From assembly GCF_017309385.1 (NCBI RefSeq), contig NZ_JAFJMJ010000001.1:2418001-2482000 (forward strand): a stretch of 64,000 nucleotides of DNA, written 5' to 3'. The stretch comes from Amycolatopsis sp. 195334CR. GTDB taxonomy: Bacteria; Actinomycetota; Actinomycetes; Mycobacteriales; Pseudonocardiaceae. The notes below the pieces were generated by a model. The model was not told the DNA's origin. It ran no database searches and was given only the letters and a program-made list of their open reading frames with translations. The position numbers were made by a program, and so were the translations under genes. Below are positions 1 to 9,349 of the stretch, piece after piece (position 1 is the first letter of the stretch; every line of letters starts with the position of its first letter).

Positions 1-572
1 AGGCGCCGGGCGATGGTCTCGGCGTTGTAGGTGGTGGTCTCGAAGATGTCCGGGTCGGCCCAGAAGGTGACCGTGGTGCCGGTGCGGTCGGTCTCGCCTG
101 CCTCGGTCAGCGGGCCGGGCACGGACTTGTCGTAGTGCTGGGTCCAGATCTTGCCGCCGAGGTGGATCTCCACGTCGAGCGCGGTGGACAGCGCGTTCAC
201 CACGGAGACGCCGACGCCGTGCAGACCGCCGGAGACCGCGTAGGAGTCGCTGTCGAACTTGCCGCCGGCGTGCAGCACGGTGAGCACGACCTCGACGGTC
301 GGCTTCTGCTCCTTGGGGTGCATCTCCACCGGGATGCCGCGGCCGTCGTCGATCACCCTGACCCCGCCGTCGGCCAGTAGAATGACCTCGACCTTGGTCG
401 CGTAGCCGGCCATCGCCTCGTCGACGGAGTTGTCCACGACCTCCTGGACCAGGTGGTGCAGGCCGCGTTCGCCGGTCGAGCCGATGTACATGCCGGGGCG
501 CTTGCGGACCGCTTCAAGACCCTCGAGCACGGTGATGGACGATGCGTTGTAGTCGTTCTTGTTCGCTGTCAC
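1..572 (-). CDS. gyrB: DNA gyrase subunit B (5' part, runs off window)
   Basis: This is the N-terminal 190 or so residues of the ATP-hydrolysing subunit of DNA gyrase, which introduces negative supercoils. The GTG start at 572 gives [18 protein letters not shown], followed by the GHKL ATPase signatures [21 protein letters not shown] and DDGRGIPVE, and then [22 protein letters not shown] ribosome site lies about 8 bases upstream of the start. The rest of the gene lies beyond base 1. It is the last gene of the dnaA-dnaN-gnd-recF-dciA-gyrB series on this strand, the standard actinobacterial arrangement. Family identity is certain; only the exact start is inferred. Confidence 0.97.
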   Translation of the reverse strand, partial: MTANKNDYNASSITVLEGLEAVRKRPGMYIGSTGERGLHHLVQEVVDNSVDEAMAGYATKVEVILLADGGVRVIDDGRGIPVEMHPKEQKPTVEVVLTVLHAGGKFDSDSYAVSGGLHGVGVSVVNALSTALDVEIHLGGKIWTQHYDKSVPGPLTEAGETDRTGTTVTFWADPDIFETTTYNAETIARR

Positions 573-771
573 CGGCGTGTTTTCTCCTCGTCTCGAGCAG
601 CGCGGTCATCCCGCTACGAACATGGTACTTGGCCACGTCCGCTCACATGCGGCAAGGACACCTCTGATTTCGTCACAGAGCCACGAACTCGACGCGGGTC
701 GACTCGGGCAATGGTTCAGCAGTGCTCCGCACGCTCTCGGGGCAATGAGTCAGCCCCGAGTCAAGCCCTTC

Positions 772-1479
772 TCACCCGTATGTGTCACGCGGGCCGCGGC
801 CGGAGACGTGCCGGGGACCCTTTCGCCAGCTCGGCGCCGTCGGACCCTGGATGCGCATGCGCTTGACCACGCCGTTCCCGACCCCGGCGGCGATCTTGCC
901 GAGCAGCTGGCCCTGCAGCAGGCGGAGCTGCGTGGCCCAGGCGGTGGAGCTGGCGCGCACGGTCAGCTCGCCGTCCTTGAGCGCGACCGGCTGCGCGTGC
1001 TCGGCCACCTCCTCCCCGACCAGGCGGGCCCAGCGGCCGAACACCTGACCGGAGGCGAGCCGCCCGTTCCAGCCGCGTTCGACCGCGATCCGGGAGACGA
1101 TCCGCCCGAGCGGCTGTGGATCGCGGGAGTCGGCACCGGGCCCGGACCACCGGCGGCGGCGCGGGTCCTGGCGGGTGCCGGTGACCGGCCGCTTGCCGAG
1201 CGGGGTCTTCCGCGCCTGTGCCTTCGCGCGCGCGGCGTCCAGTGCGGCCCGCGCGAGGTCGCGACCGGACTGTGGACTACCATTCACATTCGGCGCAGCG
1301 GCAATGTCACTGTCCGTGCTCGAAGTCGGCGCCCCATCCGTGGACTCGCCCACGTGAGGGCCAGCAGACCGCCCATTTGGCCGTGCGGTCACTCGTCGCG
1401 ATAACTGGTTCACGGTGTTATCCACACTATCCACAGGTTTGTCCCCAGATAGGTGGGCAACCGCTGTGGTCGCGGTCAC
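772..1479 (-). CDS. dciA: DUF721/DciA-family protein
   Basis: This is a 235-residue member of the DUF721 family, whose DciA representatives help load or recruit the replicative DnaB helicase. Residues 1-125 are a low-complexity, basic and polar tail. The conserved domain starts near [18 protein letters not shown] and continues through [15 protein letters not shown] and [18 protein letters not shown], matching the compact KH-like domain of the family. It lies 35 bases downstream of recF and upstream of gyrB, the usual place in actinobacteria. The start at 1479 is the longest option, and the disordered N-terminus makes it uncertain. Three DnaA-box-like 9-mers lie inside the 5' part of the reading frame (1418-1447). 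Confidence 0.88.
   Translation of the reverse strand: MTATTAVAHLSGDKPVDSVDNTVNQLSRRVTARPNGRSAGPHVGESTDGAPTSSTDSDIAAAPNVNGSPQSGRDLARAALDAARAKAQARKTPLGKRPVTGTRQDPRRRRWSGPGADSRDPQPLGRIVSRIAVERGWNGRLASGQVFGRWARLVGEEVAEHAQPVALKDGELTVRASSTAWATQLRLLQGQLLGKIAAGVGNGVVKRMRIQGPTAPSWRKGPRHVSGRGPRDTYG
1418..1447. promoter_or_regulatory. Cluster of three DnaA-box-like 9-mers inside dciA
   Basis: TTATCCACA at 1418-1426 is identical to the classical DnaA box. CTATCCACA follows directly at 1427-1435, and TTGTCCCCA is at 1439-1447. All lie in the same orientation within the coding 5' end of dciA. Binding is inferred from the sequence only. Confidence 0.5.
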
Positions 1480-1514
1480 CCCGGGTCGCTGGCTTGATCT
1501 TGAACGGGTGGCCG

Positions 1515-2672
1515 TCAGGCAAGGCGCACCTCTCCCTCCGTGACGGAGAAGCGCCGCCCGGTCAGTTCCTCGGGCACGTCCTCCGCCACCGCCGCGGTCA
1601 CCAGCACCTGCTCGGCGGAGGCGGCGACCTCCGCCAGGCGCGCGCGGCGACGCCGGTCCAGCTCGGCGAAGACGTCGTCGAGCAGCAGTACCGGCTCGCC
1701 CGCCTCGGCGCGCAACAGCTCGTAGGAACCGAGCCGCAGCGCGAGGGCGAACGACCAGGACTCGCCGTGGCTGGCGTAGCCCTTCGCCGGTGCCGCACCG
1801 AGCACGAGGTCCAGCTCGTCCCGGTGCGGCCCGACCAGACTTACCCCGCGTTCGAGCTCCTGGGCGCGCGACTCGCCGAGCGCGGTCACCAGAATCTCCG
1901 TCAGCTTGCCGACGTCAGCGCGTTCACCAGCGGGAACGCCGTACCCGGCCGGAATGGCCTCGCCCAGGCTCGACCGGTAGGAGATCAGCGCGGGACGGGA
2001 GTCCGGCGCCACCCCCTGGTAGGCGGCCGAGGTGTGCGGGGCCAGGTCCGCGACCAGGTCGAGCCGCCCGGCGAGCAGCTGCGCGCCGACCGTGGCCAGG
2101 TGGTTGTCCCACACCTCCAGCGTGCTCAGCGCGTACGGGTCCTCCCGCGCGCTGCCGCGCTTCTTGCCGGTGGTCTTGAGTAGCGCGTTGCGCTGGCGCA
2201 GGACCCGCTCGTAGTCCGACCGCACCCCGGCGTACCTCGGCGCGCGCTGCACCAGCAGCTCGTCGAGGAACTTGCGGCGTTCACCGGGATCGCCGCGGAC
2301 CAGGGCCAGGTCCTCCGGGCAGAACAACACCGTGCGCAGGATGCCGAGCACGTCGCGTGGTTTGCCGACCGCGCCCCGGTTCACCCTGGCGCGGTTCGCC
2401 CGGCCGGGGGTGATCTCCAGTTCCACGGTCAGCTCGCGGTCGTCGTTGACCACGGCCACCCGCACCAGCGCGCGCTCCTGCCCGTGGCGGACCAGCGGCG
2501 CGTCGGTGGCGACCCGGTGCGAGCCGAGCGTGGCCGCGTACCCGATCGCCTCGATCAGGTTCGTCTTGCCGCGGCCGTTCTGCCCGACCAGCACGGTCGG
2601 ACCCGGTTCGAGCGGCAGGTCGGCGTGCTCCCACGAGCGGAAGTCCGTGACCTGCAGATGACGGAGGTACAC
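1515..2672 (-). CDS. recF: DNA replication/repair protein RecF
   Basis: RecF is an SMC-like ATPase that acts with RecO and RecR to load RecA at gapped DNA. At 385 residues it has the normal length. The N-terminus [21 protein letters not shown] leads into Walker [15 protein letters not shown]. The signature region is LVGPHRDEL and Walker B is [12 protein letters not shown]. The GTG start at 2672 lies 10 bases after the gnd stop, which suggests co-transcription. The order dnaN-gnd-recF-dciA-gyrB is the common one in Streptomyces and Pseudonocardiales. Nothing is unusual. Confidence 0.97.
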   Translation of the reverse strand: MYLRHLQVTDFRSWEHADLPLEPGPTVLVGQNGRGKTNLIEAIGYAATLGSHRVATDAPLVRHGQERALVRVAVVNDDRELTVELEITPGRANRARVNRGAVGKPRDVLGILRTVLFCPEDLALVRGDPGERRKFLDELLVQRAPRYAGVRSDYERVLRQRNALLKTTGKKRGSAREDPYALSTLEVWDNHLATVGAQLLAGRLDLVADLAPHTSAAYQGVAPDSRPALISYRSSLGEAIPAGYGVPAGERADVGKLTEILVTALGESRAQELERGVSLVGPHRDELDLVLGAAPAKGYASHGESWSFALALRLGSYELLRAEAGEPVLLLDDVFAELDRRRRARLAEVAASAEQVLVTAAVAEDVPEELTGRRFSVTEGEVRLA

Positions 2673-2682
2673 CGCGACCGGC

Positions 2683-3573
2683 TCAGCCGCCGGCCTTCTT
2701 CACCGCGTGGCCGCCGAACTGCTGGCGCAGCGCGGCCACCGCGCGCATGGCGGACGAGTGCTCCTGGCGCGAGGCGAACCTGGCGAACAGCGCGGCCGAG
2801 ATGACCGGCGCCGGCACCGCGTTGTTGATCGCCTCTTCGAGCGTCCACCGGCCCTCGCCGGAGTCCTCGACGTAGCCTTCGAGGTCGTCCAACTCCGGGT
2901 CCTCGTCGAGGGCGCGGACCAGCAGGTCGAGCAGCCAGGACCGGACCACGGTGCCCCGCTGCCAGCCCTTGATCACCGAGGGCACGTCCTCGACCACGTT
3001 CGACGCCTCGAGCAGTTCGAAGCCCTCGGCGAACGCCTGCATCAGGCCGTACTCGATGCCGTTGTGCACCATCTTCGCGTAGTGCCCGGCGCCGACCGAG
3101 CCCGCGTGCGAGAAGCCCTCCTCGCGCGGACCCTCCGGCCGGAGGGCGTCGAAGATCGGCATCGCGCGCTCGACGTCGGCGGCGGCACCGCCGACCATCA
3201 GGCCGTAACCGTTCTCCTTGCCCCACACCCCGCCGGACACCCCGACGTCGAGGTAACCGACGCCCTTCGCGGCGAGCAGTTCGGCGTTGAGCTTGTCGTC
3301 GGTGAACTTGGAGTTCCCGCCGTCGATCAGGATGTCGCCCTCGCCGAGCAGGTTGCCGAAGGCGACCACGGTCTCGCGGGTCGGCTCACCGGCGGGCACC
3401 ATCACCCAGACGATGCGCGGCGCGGCCAGCTTCGAGACCAGGTCCTCGAGCGAGGTCGTGTCGCTGACCTCGGCGTTGCGGTCGTAGCCGAGGACCTCGT
3501 GCCCGGCGGCCCGCAGCCGCTCGCGCATGTTGAAGCCCATCTTGCCGAGCCCGACCAGCCCCATCTGCACCAT
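2683..3573 (-). CDS. gnd: 6-phosphogluconate dehydrogenase, decarboxylating (short type)
   Basis: This enzyme oxidatively decarboxylates 6-phosphogluconate to ribulose 5-phosphate in the pentose phosphate pathway. It is the short form of 296 residues. The Rossmann start [17 protein letters not shown] is followed by the substrate-binding [18 protein letters not shown] and the catalytic segment [17 protein letters not shown] with its Lys and Asn. The C-terminal helical part is the short GndA-like version, often NAD-dependent; cofactor preference here is inference. It sits between dnaN and recF, a placement conserved in many actinobacteria although it has no obvious replication role. Confidence 0.94.
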   Translation of the reverse strand: MVQMGLVGLGKMGFNMRERLRAAGHEVLGYDRNAEVSDTTSLEDLVSKLAAPRIVWVMVPAGEPTRETVVAFGNLLGEGDILIDGGNSKFTDDKLNAELLAAKGVGYLDVGVSGGVWGKENGYGLMVGGAAADVERAMPIFDALRPEGPREEGFSHAGSVGAGHYAKMVHNGIEYGLMQAFAEGFELLEASNVVEDVPSVIKGWQRGTVVRSWLLDLLVRALDEDPELDDLEGYVEDSGEGRWTLEEAINNAVPAPVISAALFARFASRQEHSSAMRAVAALRQQFGGHAVKKAGG

Positions 3574-3607
3574 GAATCTCCCCTTCGCTCCGTTCGGTGG
3601 CCGACGC

Positions 3608-4741
3608 TCAGCCCGGCAGGCGGACCGGCATCAGCAGGTAGAGGTACCCGGGCACCACGTTGCCCTCCTCGTCCGCGGGCTTGATCAGCGCGGGGCGGTT
3701 CGGCGTGGTGAAGGTGAGCTCGGCGCGGTCGGCGTGCAGCGCGCCGAGGCCGTCCACCAGGTAACCCGGGTTGAAGGCGATGGTCACCGCCTCCCCCTCG
3801 TAGTCCACCGGCAGCTCTTCCTCGGCGCTGCCTTCGTCGTCCCCACCGGCGGAGAGCCGGAGGAGGCCTTCGGAGAACTCGAGCCGCACCTGGGTACCGC
3901 GCTCGGCGACCAGCGAAACGCGCTTGATCGCCTCGGCGAGCGCGCCGACGCCGATCACCGCGCGCGAGGTGTGGCTCGCGGGCAGCAGCTGGCGGTACGG
4001 CGGGAACTCGGCGTCGAGCAGGCGGGTGGTGGCGTACCGGCCGGAACCGGAGAGGCCGAGCAGCCCCTCGCCGCTGGCCAGCGCGAGCTTGACGGTGGCC
4101 CCGCTGCCGCCCATCGACTTGGCGGCCTCGGCCAGCGTGCGCGCGGGCACCAGCACCGCGGCGTCGGCCAGCCCCTCGGCCGGCTTCCAGGTGAACTCGC
4201 GCATGGCGAGGCGGAAGCGGTCGGTGGCGACCAGGGTGACCGCGTCGCCGGAGATCTCCAGCCGCATCCCGGTCAGCATCGGGAGCGTGTCGTCCTTGCC
4301 GGAGGCGACCGCGACCTGGGCCACCGCCTGGCCGAAGACCTCACCGGCCAGTTCACCGGCGAAGGCGGGCTGGGCCGGGAGCTGCGGGTAGTCCTCGACC
4401 GGCATGGTCGGCAGGCTGAACTTGGCGTTCCCGCAGGTGATGGACGCGCGGGCGCCGTCGACCGAGATCTCCACCGGCTGCGCGGGCAGCGCCTTGGTGA
4501 TGTCGGCGAGGAGGCGGCCGGAGACCAGCATGCGGCCGCCGTCGGCGATCGTGGCCGGGACGCCCACGGTGGCGGAGACCTCGTAGTCGAACCCCGAAAC
4601 GGTGAGCGCGTCGCTCTCGGACGAGTCGGAGGCCTCCAGGAGTACTCCGCCCAGTACCGGGACGGGAGGCCGCGACGGCAGGCTTCTCGCCACCCAGGCG
4701 ACGGCGTCTGCCAGCCCGTCGCGCTCGACGCGGATCTTCAT
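3608..4741 (-). CDS. dnaN: DNA polymerase III beta subunit (sliding clamp)
   Basis: This is the beta clamp that tethers DNA polymerase III to DNA; it is 377 residues, the normal length. The protein starts [20 protein letters not shown] and ends [12 protein letters not shown], the typical hydrophobic clamp C-terminus. The frame stays open upstream to 4909, but the ATG at 4741 is chosen because it matches the family N-terminus and has an AAGGAT ribosome site 7 bases upstream. The upstream extension would be low-complexity Arg/Ser. It is the first gene downstream of oriC on this strand. Confidence 0.98.
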   Translation of the reverse strand: MKIRVERDGLADAVAWVARSLPSRPPVPVLGGVLLEASDSSESDALTVSGFDYEVSATVGVPATIADGGRMLVSGRLLADITKALPAQPVEISVDGARASITCGNAKFSLPTMPVEDYPQLPAQPAFAGELAGEVFGQAVAQVAVASGKDDTLPMLTGMRLEISGDAVTLVATDRFRLAMREFTWKPAEGLADAAVLVPARTLAEAAKSMGGSGATVKLALASGEGLLGLSGSGRYATTRLLDAEFPPYRQLLPASHTSRAVIGVGALAEAIKRVSLVAERGTQVRLEFSEGLLRLSAGGDDEGSAEEELPVDYEGEAVTIAFNPGYLVDGLGALHADRAELTFTTPNRPALIKPADEEGNVVPGYLYLLMPVRLPG

Positions 4742-5438
4742 GCGCTCATCCTTTCGCGATAGCCGGGCCCCTCCGGCCCGAGAAGATCGACAACCGCCTC
4801 TGGCGTGCGCCCGGCTTGCGGCGGCGGCACGCGGAGACCTCGCCAGCGTGGTGTGCGGTCCGGGTGGCGGTGACGAGCACCGACGGGCGGACCTGGTGTG
4901 GGTACTCACGTTAGAGCGTGACCCGGCTCGGCGTCACCCGGCCCACCCTGTCGACAAAACGATCAAGCGACAGCCTCGGTGCGACTTGTCCCCAACTTCG
5001 AGCTGCCCCTGTTTTTGGTTTTTTCCTAGAAGAGAAATTCACAGTGACAGTAGTAAGGGGTGTGGATTGTGTGGACAGCGCTCGTTGTCGCAGCGTGTAC
5101 GGCGCGGCGGGCTGTGGACACCGGTGGTGGCGGATCGGTGGACAGACTCGGCCGCCCGTGCACAACTCGGCGGCGCGCGCGATCCATCCACATCTGTCCA
5201 CAGTTGTCCACACGGCTGTCCCCAGCTGTGCGCTGATTTGTACCCAGGCGGTGCACGGGCGGCGGCCGCGAAACTCGTGACGGAGATCGCTCTCCAGGGT
5301 GATGTGGACAGTTTTGTGCACTTCCTGTGCATGGCCTGCCCCCAGCCTGTGTTTTTCCTGTGGAGAAAGGGAAAAAGAGCAGGTGGGACCCCTGGGGACT
5401 AATTTTCCCTTGTGGGGCAAGAAGATCCGCGACGCGTC

Positions 5439-5530
5439 GCGTACGCCACTTCGCCCGCGTACGCGCCCTACGCGCGTCTCGCGGGCTCTCGCCGCTTTCG
5501 TTGGTGTGCAAGCGCTTCGCGTGCGTACGC
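5439..5530. repeat. Three copies of the palindrome GCGTACGC beside oriC
   Basis: The perfect 8-base palindrome GCGTACGC occurs at 5439-5446, 5457-5464 and 5523-5530, within a stretch rich in related CGCG/TACGCG words. It lies between the DnaA-box cluster and the CGNR gene. Function is unknown. Confidence 0.5.
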
Positions 5531-5553
5531 GGCATCAGACGCCCCTCGCGTAG

Positions 5554-5596
5554 GTAACCGCTTTTACCGGTGTTCGTAACTTACTATAGTAGTTAC
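5554..5596 (+). promoter_or_regulatory. Leaderless promoter with overlapping palindromic operator for the CGNR gene
   Basis: A good -10 hexamer, TATAGT, lies at 5585-5590, and the ATG of the following gene begins at 5597, the right spacing for a leaderless transcript starting on the A of ATG. The -10 is the centre of the palindrome TACTATAGTA (5583-5592 or within one base), flanked by GTAAC at 5576-5580 and GTTAC at 5592-5596. A third GTAAC half-site lies at 5554-5558. This looks like autoregulation by the downstream protein; the regulator is inferred. Confidence 0.6.
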
Positions 5597-6202
5597 ATGG
5601 ATCTCGGCACCAGATTGATCACCGGATCGGACGGCCAGACCTTCCCGTTCGATCCGGGGGCCTTCTTCCTCGAGCTGCTCCTCACCGGCGGGCCGGAAGC
5701 GGATCAGCGGTGGGAGCTGTTGCGCGGGACCGCGGACCTGGCCGGCTGGCTGGTGGACTCGCGGCTGGCGCTCACCGCGCCGATCGACGCCGACGACGTC
5801 CGCATCCGCCCGGCCGAGCTGCGCGACATCAAGCAGTTCCGCGACACGCTCTGGACCGTCGCCCACGTGGTGGCGGCCGCGGAGGAACCGAACGAGGACG
5901 AACTCGAAATCATCAACGCGGCGGCGGAGTCGTCACTGCGGCCGCGGATCGCGCTCGACACCGGCGTGTGCGAATGGGCCACGCCGATCACCGGCACCCA
6001 GGTGCTCGGCACCGCCGCCCGCGAGGCGATCGACGTGATCGGCGGTGACCGGATCGACCGGCTGCGTGAGTGCGAGGCGGAGGACTGCGCGCTGGTTTTC
6101 CTGGACACCTCGCGCCCGGGCAACCGGCGCTGGTGCTCCATGCAACGCTGCGGCAACCGGCACAAGGTGAAGGCCTACCGCGCGCGGCACGCCAAGGAGT
6201 AG
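5597..6202 (+). CDS. CGNR zinc-finger (ABATE-domain) regulator
   Basis: This is a 201-residue protein with an N-terminal stress-response ABATE/DUF1470-type region starting MDLGTRLITGSDG. Its C-terminal CGNR zinc finger reads RLRECEAEDC, then WCSMQRCGNRHKVKAYRARH, with four Cys and the defining CGNR. Such proteins are presumed DNA-binding regulators in actinobacteria, but targets are poorly known. The ATG at 5597 is preferred over the GTG at 5570, because the latter would place a -10 box and a palindrome inside the coding region. It is encoded opposite to dnaA and dnaN and separates dnaA from oriC, which is unusual because these are normally adjacent. Confidence 0.85.
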   Translation: MDLGTRLITGSDGQTFPFDPGAFFLELLLTGGPEADQRWELLRGTADLAGWLVDSRLALTAPIDADDVRIRPAELRDIKQFRDTLWTVAHVVAAAEEPNEDELEIINAAAESSLRPRIALDTGVCEWATPITGTQVLGTAAREAIDVIGGDRIDRLRECEAEDCALVFLDTSRPGNRRWCSMQRCGNRHKVKAYRARHAKE

Positions 6203-6256
6203 TACTGAGCTACTGGGTTGCTGCCGCGTGATGCGTGATGCGGAGTGGTGCCGGGA

Positions 6257-7939
6257 CTACTGACGCGCGCGCTGCTTGATGCGCGAGGTCAGCTCCTGCA
6301 CCTGGTCGTAGATCCGGCGGCGCTCGGCCATCTCCTTGCGGATCTTCTTCGCGGCGTGCATCACCGTGGTGTGGTCGCGGCCGCCGAAGGTCTGGCCGAT
6401 GCGCGGCAGCGACATGTCGGTCAGCTCGCGGCACAGGTACATGGCGATCTGCCGCGCGGTGGCGAGCGCCTTCGTCTTGCCCGGCCCGCACAGGTCGTCG
6501 AGCGAGACGTCGAAGAACTCGGCGGTGACGCCCATGATGGTCGGCGCGCTGATCTCCGGCGCCTGCGAATCCGGGATCAGGTCCCGCAGCACGATCTCGG
6601 CGAGGCCGACGTCGACCGGCTGCTGGTTCAGCGAGGCGAACGCGGTGACGCGGATGAGCGCGCCTTCGAGCTCGCGGATGTTCGCTTCGACCCTGGCGGC
6701 GATGAACTCCAGCACCTCACCGGGCACCGCGAGCCGGTCCTGCGCGGCCTTCTTGCGCAGGATGGCGATGCGGGTCTCCAGCTCGGGCGGCTGGATGTCG
6801 GTGATCAGGCCCCACTCGAACCGCGTGCGCAGCCGGTCCTCCAGGGTTTCCAGCCGCTTCGGCGGCCGGTCGGAGGAGACCACGATCTGCTTGTTCTGGT
6901 TGTGCAGGGTGTTGAAGGTGTGGAAGAACTCCTCCTGCGTGCCTTCCTTGCCCTCGAGGAACTGGATGTCGTCGACGAGCAGGATGTCGATATCCCGGTA
7001 GCGGCGCTGGAACGCCACCTTGCGGTCGTCGCGCAGGGAGTTGATGAAGTCGTTGGTGAATTCCTCGGTGGAGACGTACCGCACGCGCATCCCGGGGAAC
7101 AGCCGCTGGGCGTAGTGCCCGACCGCGTGCAGCAGGTGCGTCTTGCCCAGCCCGGACTCGCCCCAGATGAACAGCGGGTTGTACGCCCGCGACGGCGCTT
7201 CGGCGACGGCGACCGATGCCGCGTGCGCGAACCGGTTCGACGCGCCGATGACGAAGGTGTCGAAGGTGTACTTCTCGTTCAGGCGGGTCTTCGAGGTCTG
7301 CGGCTGCGCGGGCGCGGTGTAGGGCTGGCCCGCCACCGGCTGGCCGGAGAAGGTCGGCCAGATCTCGTGCACCGCGGCGAGCGCCTCGCCCTCTTCGTCG
7401 ACCTCTTCTTCCCCGTCGTCGATCGGCTCGGCCTGGTCGTGCGAACGGGCCAGCTCGGCGGGGTCGGGCCGGGGGCTGCGGGTCGGCGGCATGCCCGGGG
7501 GCATCGCCGAACCCTCCAGCGGCGGCGCGGGTGGCGCGGCGGGCGGGCCCGGCATGGGCCGCGGTGGGTGGGGACGGGGGCTCGGCGGTCGCGGAGCGGA
7601 ACCGTTGTCCACCCGTCCGGGTGGGGGCGCGTACCGGCTGGGTGGAGGCGGGCTGGCGCCACCGCCCATCGCGCCGTCGGTGGTTTCCACCTTGACCGCG
7701 AGCGAAACCTCCCGGCCGAGGCGGCGGGAGAGCGCGTCGGTGATCGCGCCGCGCAGGGCCCGTTCGATGGCTTCCTTGGCGAAATCGCTCGGAGCGGCGA
7801 GCAGTGCGGTGCCGTCCAGCAGGCCGATCGGCCTGGTCACGCGCATCCAGGCGCGCTGCTGGGGGGAGAGCGTGCTGTCGGACAGTTCGCGTACGACCTG
7901 CTCCCAGACCACACCCAGGTTCAACTGGTGGTCGGACAC
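6257..7939 (-). CDS. dnaA: Chromosomal replication initiator protein DnaA
   Basis: DnaA is the AAA+ initiator that binds DnaA boxes and opens oriC; it has about 560 residues. Domain I begins [14 protein letters not shown]. Domain II is a long Pro-rich linker (residues about 95-215). Domain III shows Walker [14 protein letters not shown], Walker [13 protein letters not shown] and FIIGASN-type [13 protein letters not shown]. Domain IV ends with the helix-turn-helix signature [15 protein letters not shown]. The GTG at 7939 is chosen to give VSDHQLNLG, matching family N-termini; the frame is open to 7981. Three DnaA-box-like sites upstream suggest autoregulation. Confidence 0.98.
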   Translation of the reverse strand: MSDHQLNLGVVWEQVVRELSDSTLSPQQRAWMRVTRPIGLLDGTALLAAPSDFAKEAIERALRGAITDALSRRLGREVSLAVKVETTDGAMGGGASPPPPSRYAPPPGRVDNGSAPRPPSPRPHPPRPMPGPPAAPPAPPLEGSAMPPGMPPTRSPRPDPAELARSHDQAEPIDDGEEEVDEEGEALAAVHEIWPTFSGQPVAGQPYTAPAQPQTSKTRLNEKYTFDTFVIGASNRFAHAASVAVAEAPSRAYNPLFIWGESGLGKTHLLHAVGHYAQRLFPGMRVRYVSTEEFTNDFINSLRDDRKVAFQRRYRDIDILLVDDIQFLEGKEGTQEEFFHTFNTLHNQNKQIVVSSDRPPKRLETLEDRLRTRFEWGLITDIQPPELETRIAILRKKAAQDRLAVPGEVLEFIAARVEANIRELEGALIRVTAFASLNQQPVDVGLAEIVLRDLIPDSQAPEISAPTIMGVTAEFFDVSLDDLCGPGKTKALATARQIAMYLCRELTDMSLPRIGQTFGGRDHTTVMHAAKKIRKEMAERRRIYDQVQELTSRIKQRARQ

Positions 7940-8468
7940 CTGCTCTGCTCCCCTCCCCTCGTCGACCCGCGGTTCACCCACACGGAGCGCTCTACCCTAT
8001 CCCCACGCCGAACCCGCGCAGCAGGTATCCACAAAGTTGTCCACAACTGTGCACTAATGTACGGCGACGCCCAGCCGCCTCACCCGGCGGCCCGCACGGC
8101 GAGCGCCAGCACTGGTGAGGCAAGAGAAAAGGCACGCTAACAAGCCCGCTTCGATGCCACAAGATGTCGTCGCGGGCAAGCTTTTCACGGTGCACGGCGT
8201 GTCGCCATTCGACTCTCGGCCGTCGCCCGCCCGGCCCGCGAGGGGTGGTCGCGGTGTGTTATCCAGGGGCCGGTTTCGGTGTCACCGGGCCGGGTGCGTA
8301 CTCTCGTAAGGTCTCCCGCAGGCAGCGGGTGCGTTTCGCGTGCCCGTGTTCTTCCCGCTACCGAGGTGGGGTCGCGGCCGTGCTGGAGACGAACACACAC
8401 GTACGCGCTCGCCCGGTTTCACGTCTGCTCGCAGGCGTCGGCGAGTCAGAGAGCAGGAGAAGTCGACC
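7940..8468. promoter_or_regulatory. Divergent dnaA/rpmH regulatory region with DnaA boxes
   Basis: This 529-base stretch between divergent dnaA and rpmH has no supported gene. DnaA-box-like 9-mers are CTATCCCCA (7997-8005), GTATCCACA (8025-8033) and TTGTCCACA (8037-8045), close to dnaA and consistent with autorepression. An AGGAGA ribosome site precedes rpmH at about 8456-8461. Promoters must lie here, but no -35/-10 pair stands out clearly. Confidence 0.65.
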
Positions 8469-8612
8469 GTGGCAAAGGGTAAGCGCACCTTCCAGCCGAA
8501 CAACCGCCGACGCGCGCGGACCCACGGGTTCCGGCTGCGCATGCGGACCCGTGCCGGCCGGGCCATCTTGGCGGCCCGTCGTCGCAAGGGCCGTCAAGAG
8601 CTGTCCGCCTGA
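8469..8612 (+). CDS. rpmH: 50S ribosomal protein L34
   Basis: This is the 47-residue ribosomal protein L34, with the canonical [17 protein letters not shown] start, then [17 protein letters not shown], and the end KGRQELSA. The GTG at 8469 is preceded by AGGAGA at suitable spacing. It begins the rpmH-rnpA-yidD-yidC-khpB-rsmG series opposite dnaA, an arrangement conserved in nearly all bacteria with a dnaA-linked origin. Confidence 0.98.
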   Translation: MAKGKRTFQPNNRRRARTHGFRLRMRTRAGRAILAARRRKGRQELSA

Positions 8613-8629
8613 TTCCGGCGGGGCCCGCC

Positions 8630-9034
8630 ATGTTGCCGGCCACCGCTCGACTGCGGCGGAGCGAGGACTTCCGTTCGGTCATGCGCGGTGGCGTCCGGGC
8701 CGGACGCAAACGCCTGGTGGTCCACGTGATCCCGGGCGACGCGGCAGGCGCCACGGGCAGCAGGGCGGGCTTTGTCGTGAGCAAGGCCGTCGGGAACTCG
8801 GTGGTGCGCCACCGGGTCTCCCGTCGGTTGCGTCATCTCGTATCCGCGCGGCTCGGAACACTTCCGGGCGGTAGCTCGTTGGTCGTTCGGGCCCTGCCTG
8901 CCGCTGCCACCGCCACCAGCGCGGAACTCGGTTCGGATCTCGACTCGGCGTTGCGCCGGCTCGGCCTCCTGCCCGGTTCCGCGGGCGGGGCACGCAAGGA
9001 ACCACCTTCGCGCGAAGACGGGCCATCGGTGTGA
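8630..9034 (+). CDS. rnpA: Ribonuclease P protein component
   Basis: This is the basic protein cofactor of RNase P, which matures the 5' ends of tRNAs with the RnpB RNA (not in this window). At 134 residues it is of normal length. It starts [21 protein letters not shown] and carries the RNR-type motif [19 protein letters not shown]. It lies 17 bases after rpmH, and its end overlaps the yidD start by four bases (GTGA), so the two are translationally coupled. Confidence 0.97.
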   Translation: MLPATARLRRSEDFRSVMRGGVRAGRKRLVVHVIPGDAAGATGSRAGFVVSKAVGNSVVRHRVSRRLRHLVSARLGTLPGGSSLVVRALPAAATATSAELGSDLDSALRRLGLLPGSAGGARKEPPSREDGPSV

Positions 9035-9345
9035 GCGAAACACGAACAGATGAGGCCGGCCAGGCCCCTGCGCCGCGGCCTGGTCCCGTCGCGTGGGTTC
9101 TTCTGCTCCCGGTGCGCTTCTACCGCAAGGCCATCTCCCCCTTCCTGCCGCCCAGCTGCCGGTTCTACCCCAGCTGTAGTGCCTACGCGCAGGAAGCACT
9201 GACCCGGCACGGCGCCGCTCGCGGGAGCTACCTCGCGGTGCGCCGGCTGCTGCGCTGCGGGCCGTGGACCCCTCCCGGCCGGGACCCGGTACCCGAGGTC
9301 TTCACCTGGCGCCATCACCGACCTGGTACATCTACCGAGGAGTAG
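9031..9345 (+). CDS. yidD: Membrane protein insertion efficiency factor YidD
   Basis: This is a small membrane-associated protein of 104 residues that assists YidC/Sec-dependent insertion of inner-membrane proteins. The family core is intact: [33 protein letters not shown], then RLLRCGPW with the conserved Cys residues. The GTG start overlaps the rnpA stop by four bases. yidC follows after four bases, so the two are clearly co-transcribed. Confidence 0.96.
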   Translation: MSETRTDEAGQAPAPRPGPVAWVLLLPVRFYRKAISPFLPPSCRFYPSCSAYAQEALTRHGAARGSYLAVRRLLRCGPWTPPGRDPVPEVFTWRHHRPGTSTEE

Positions 9346-9349
9346 TTCA

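Larger units (their letters stand above)
4742..5596. other. oriC: oriC region between dnaN and the CGNR gene
   Basis: This 855-base stretch has no supported gene and carries the chromosome origin. DnaA-box-like 9-mers seen in either orientation include TTGTCCCCA (4986-4994), TGTGGATTG (5061-5069), TGTGGACAG (5070-5078), TGTGGACAC (5113-5121), CCATCCACA (5184-5192), CTGTCCACA (5194-5202), TTGTCCACA (5204-5212), CTGTCCCCA (5216-5224), TGTGGACAG (5303-5311) and a weaker TGTGGAGAA near 5359. An A/T-rich run at about 5011-5040, rare in this genome, is the best candidate unwinding element. Position next to dnaN, box density and actinobacterial box consensus agree. Exact limits are not defined by sequence alone. 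Confidence 0.9.

Noticed and set aside
4742..4909. N-terminal extension of dnaN
   Set aside because: It is Arg/Ser-rich and unlike any sliding clamp, and the ATG at 4741 has a good ribosome site.
6245..8140. Plus-strand frame covering dnaA
   Set aside because: It is antisense to DnaA, whose AAA+ and DNA-binding motifs are complete on the minus strand.
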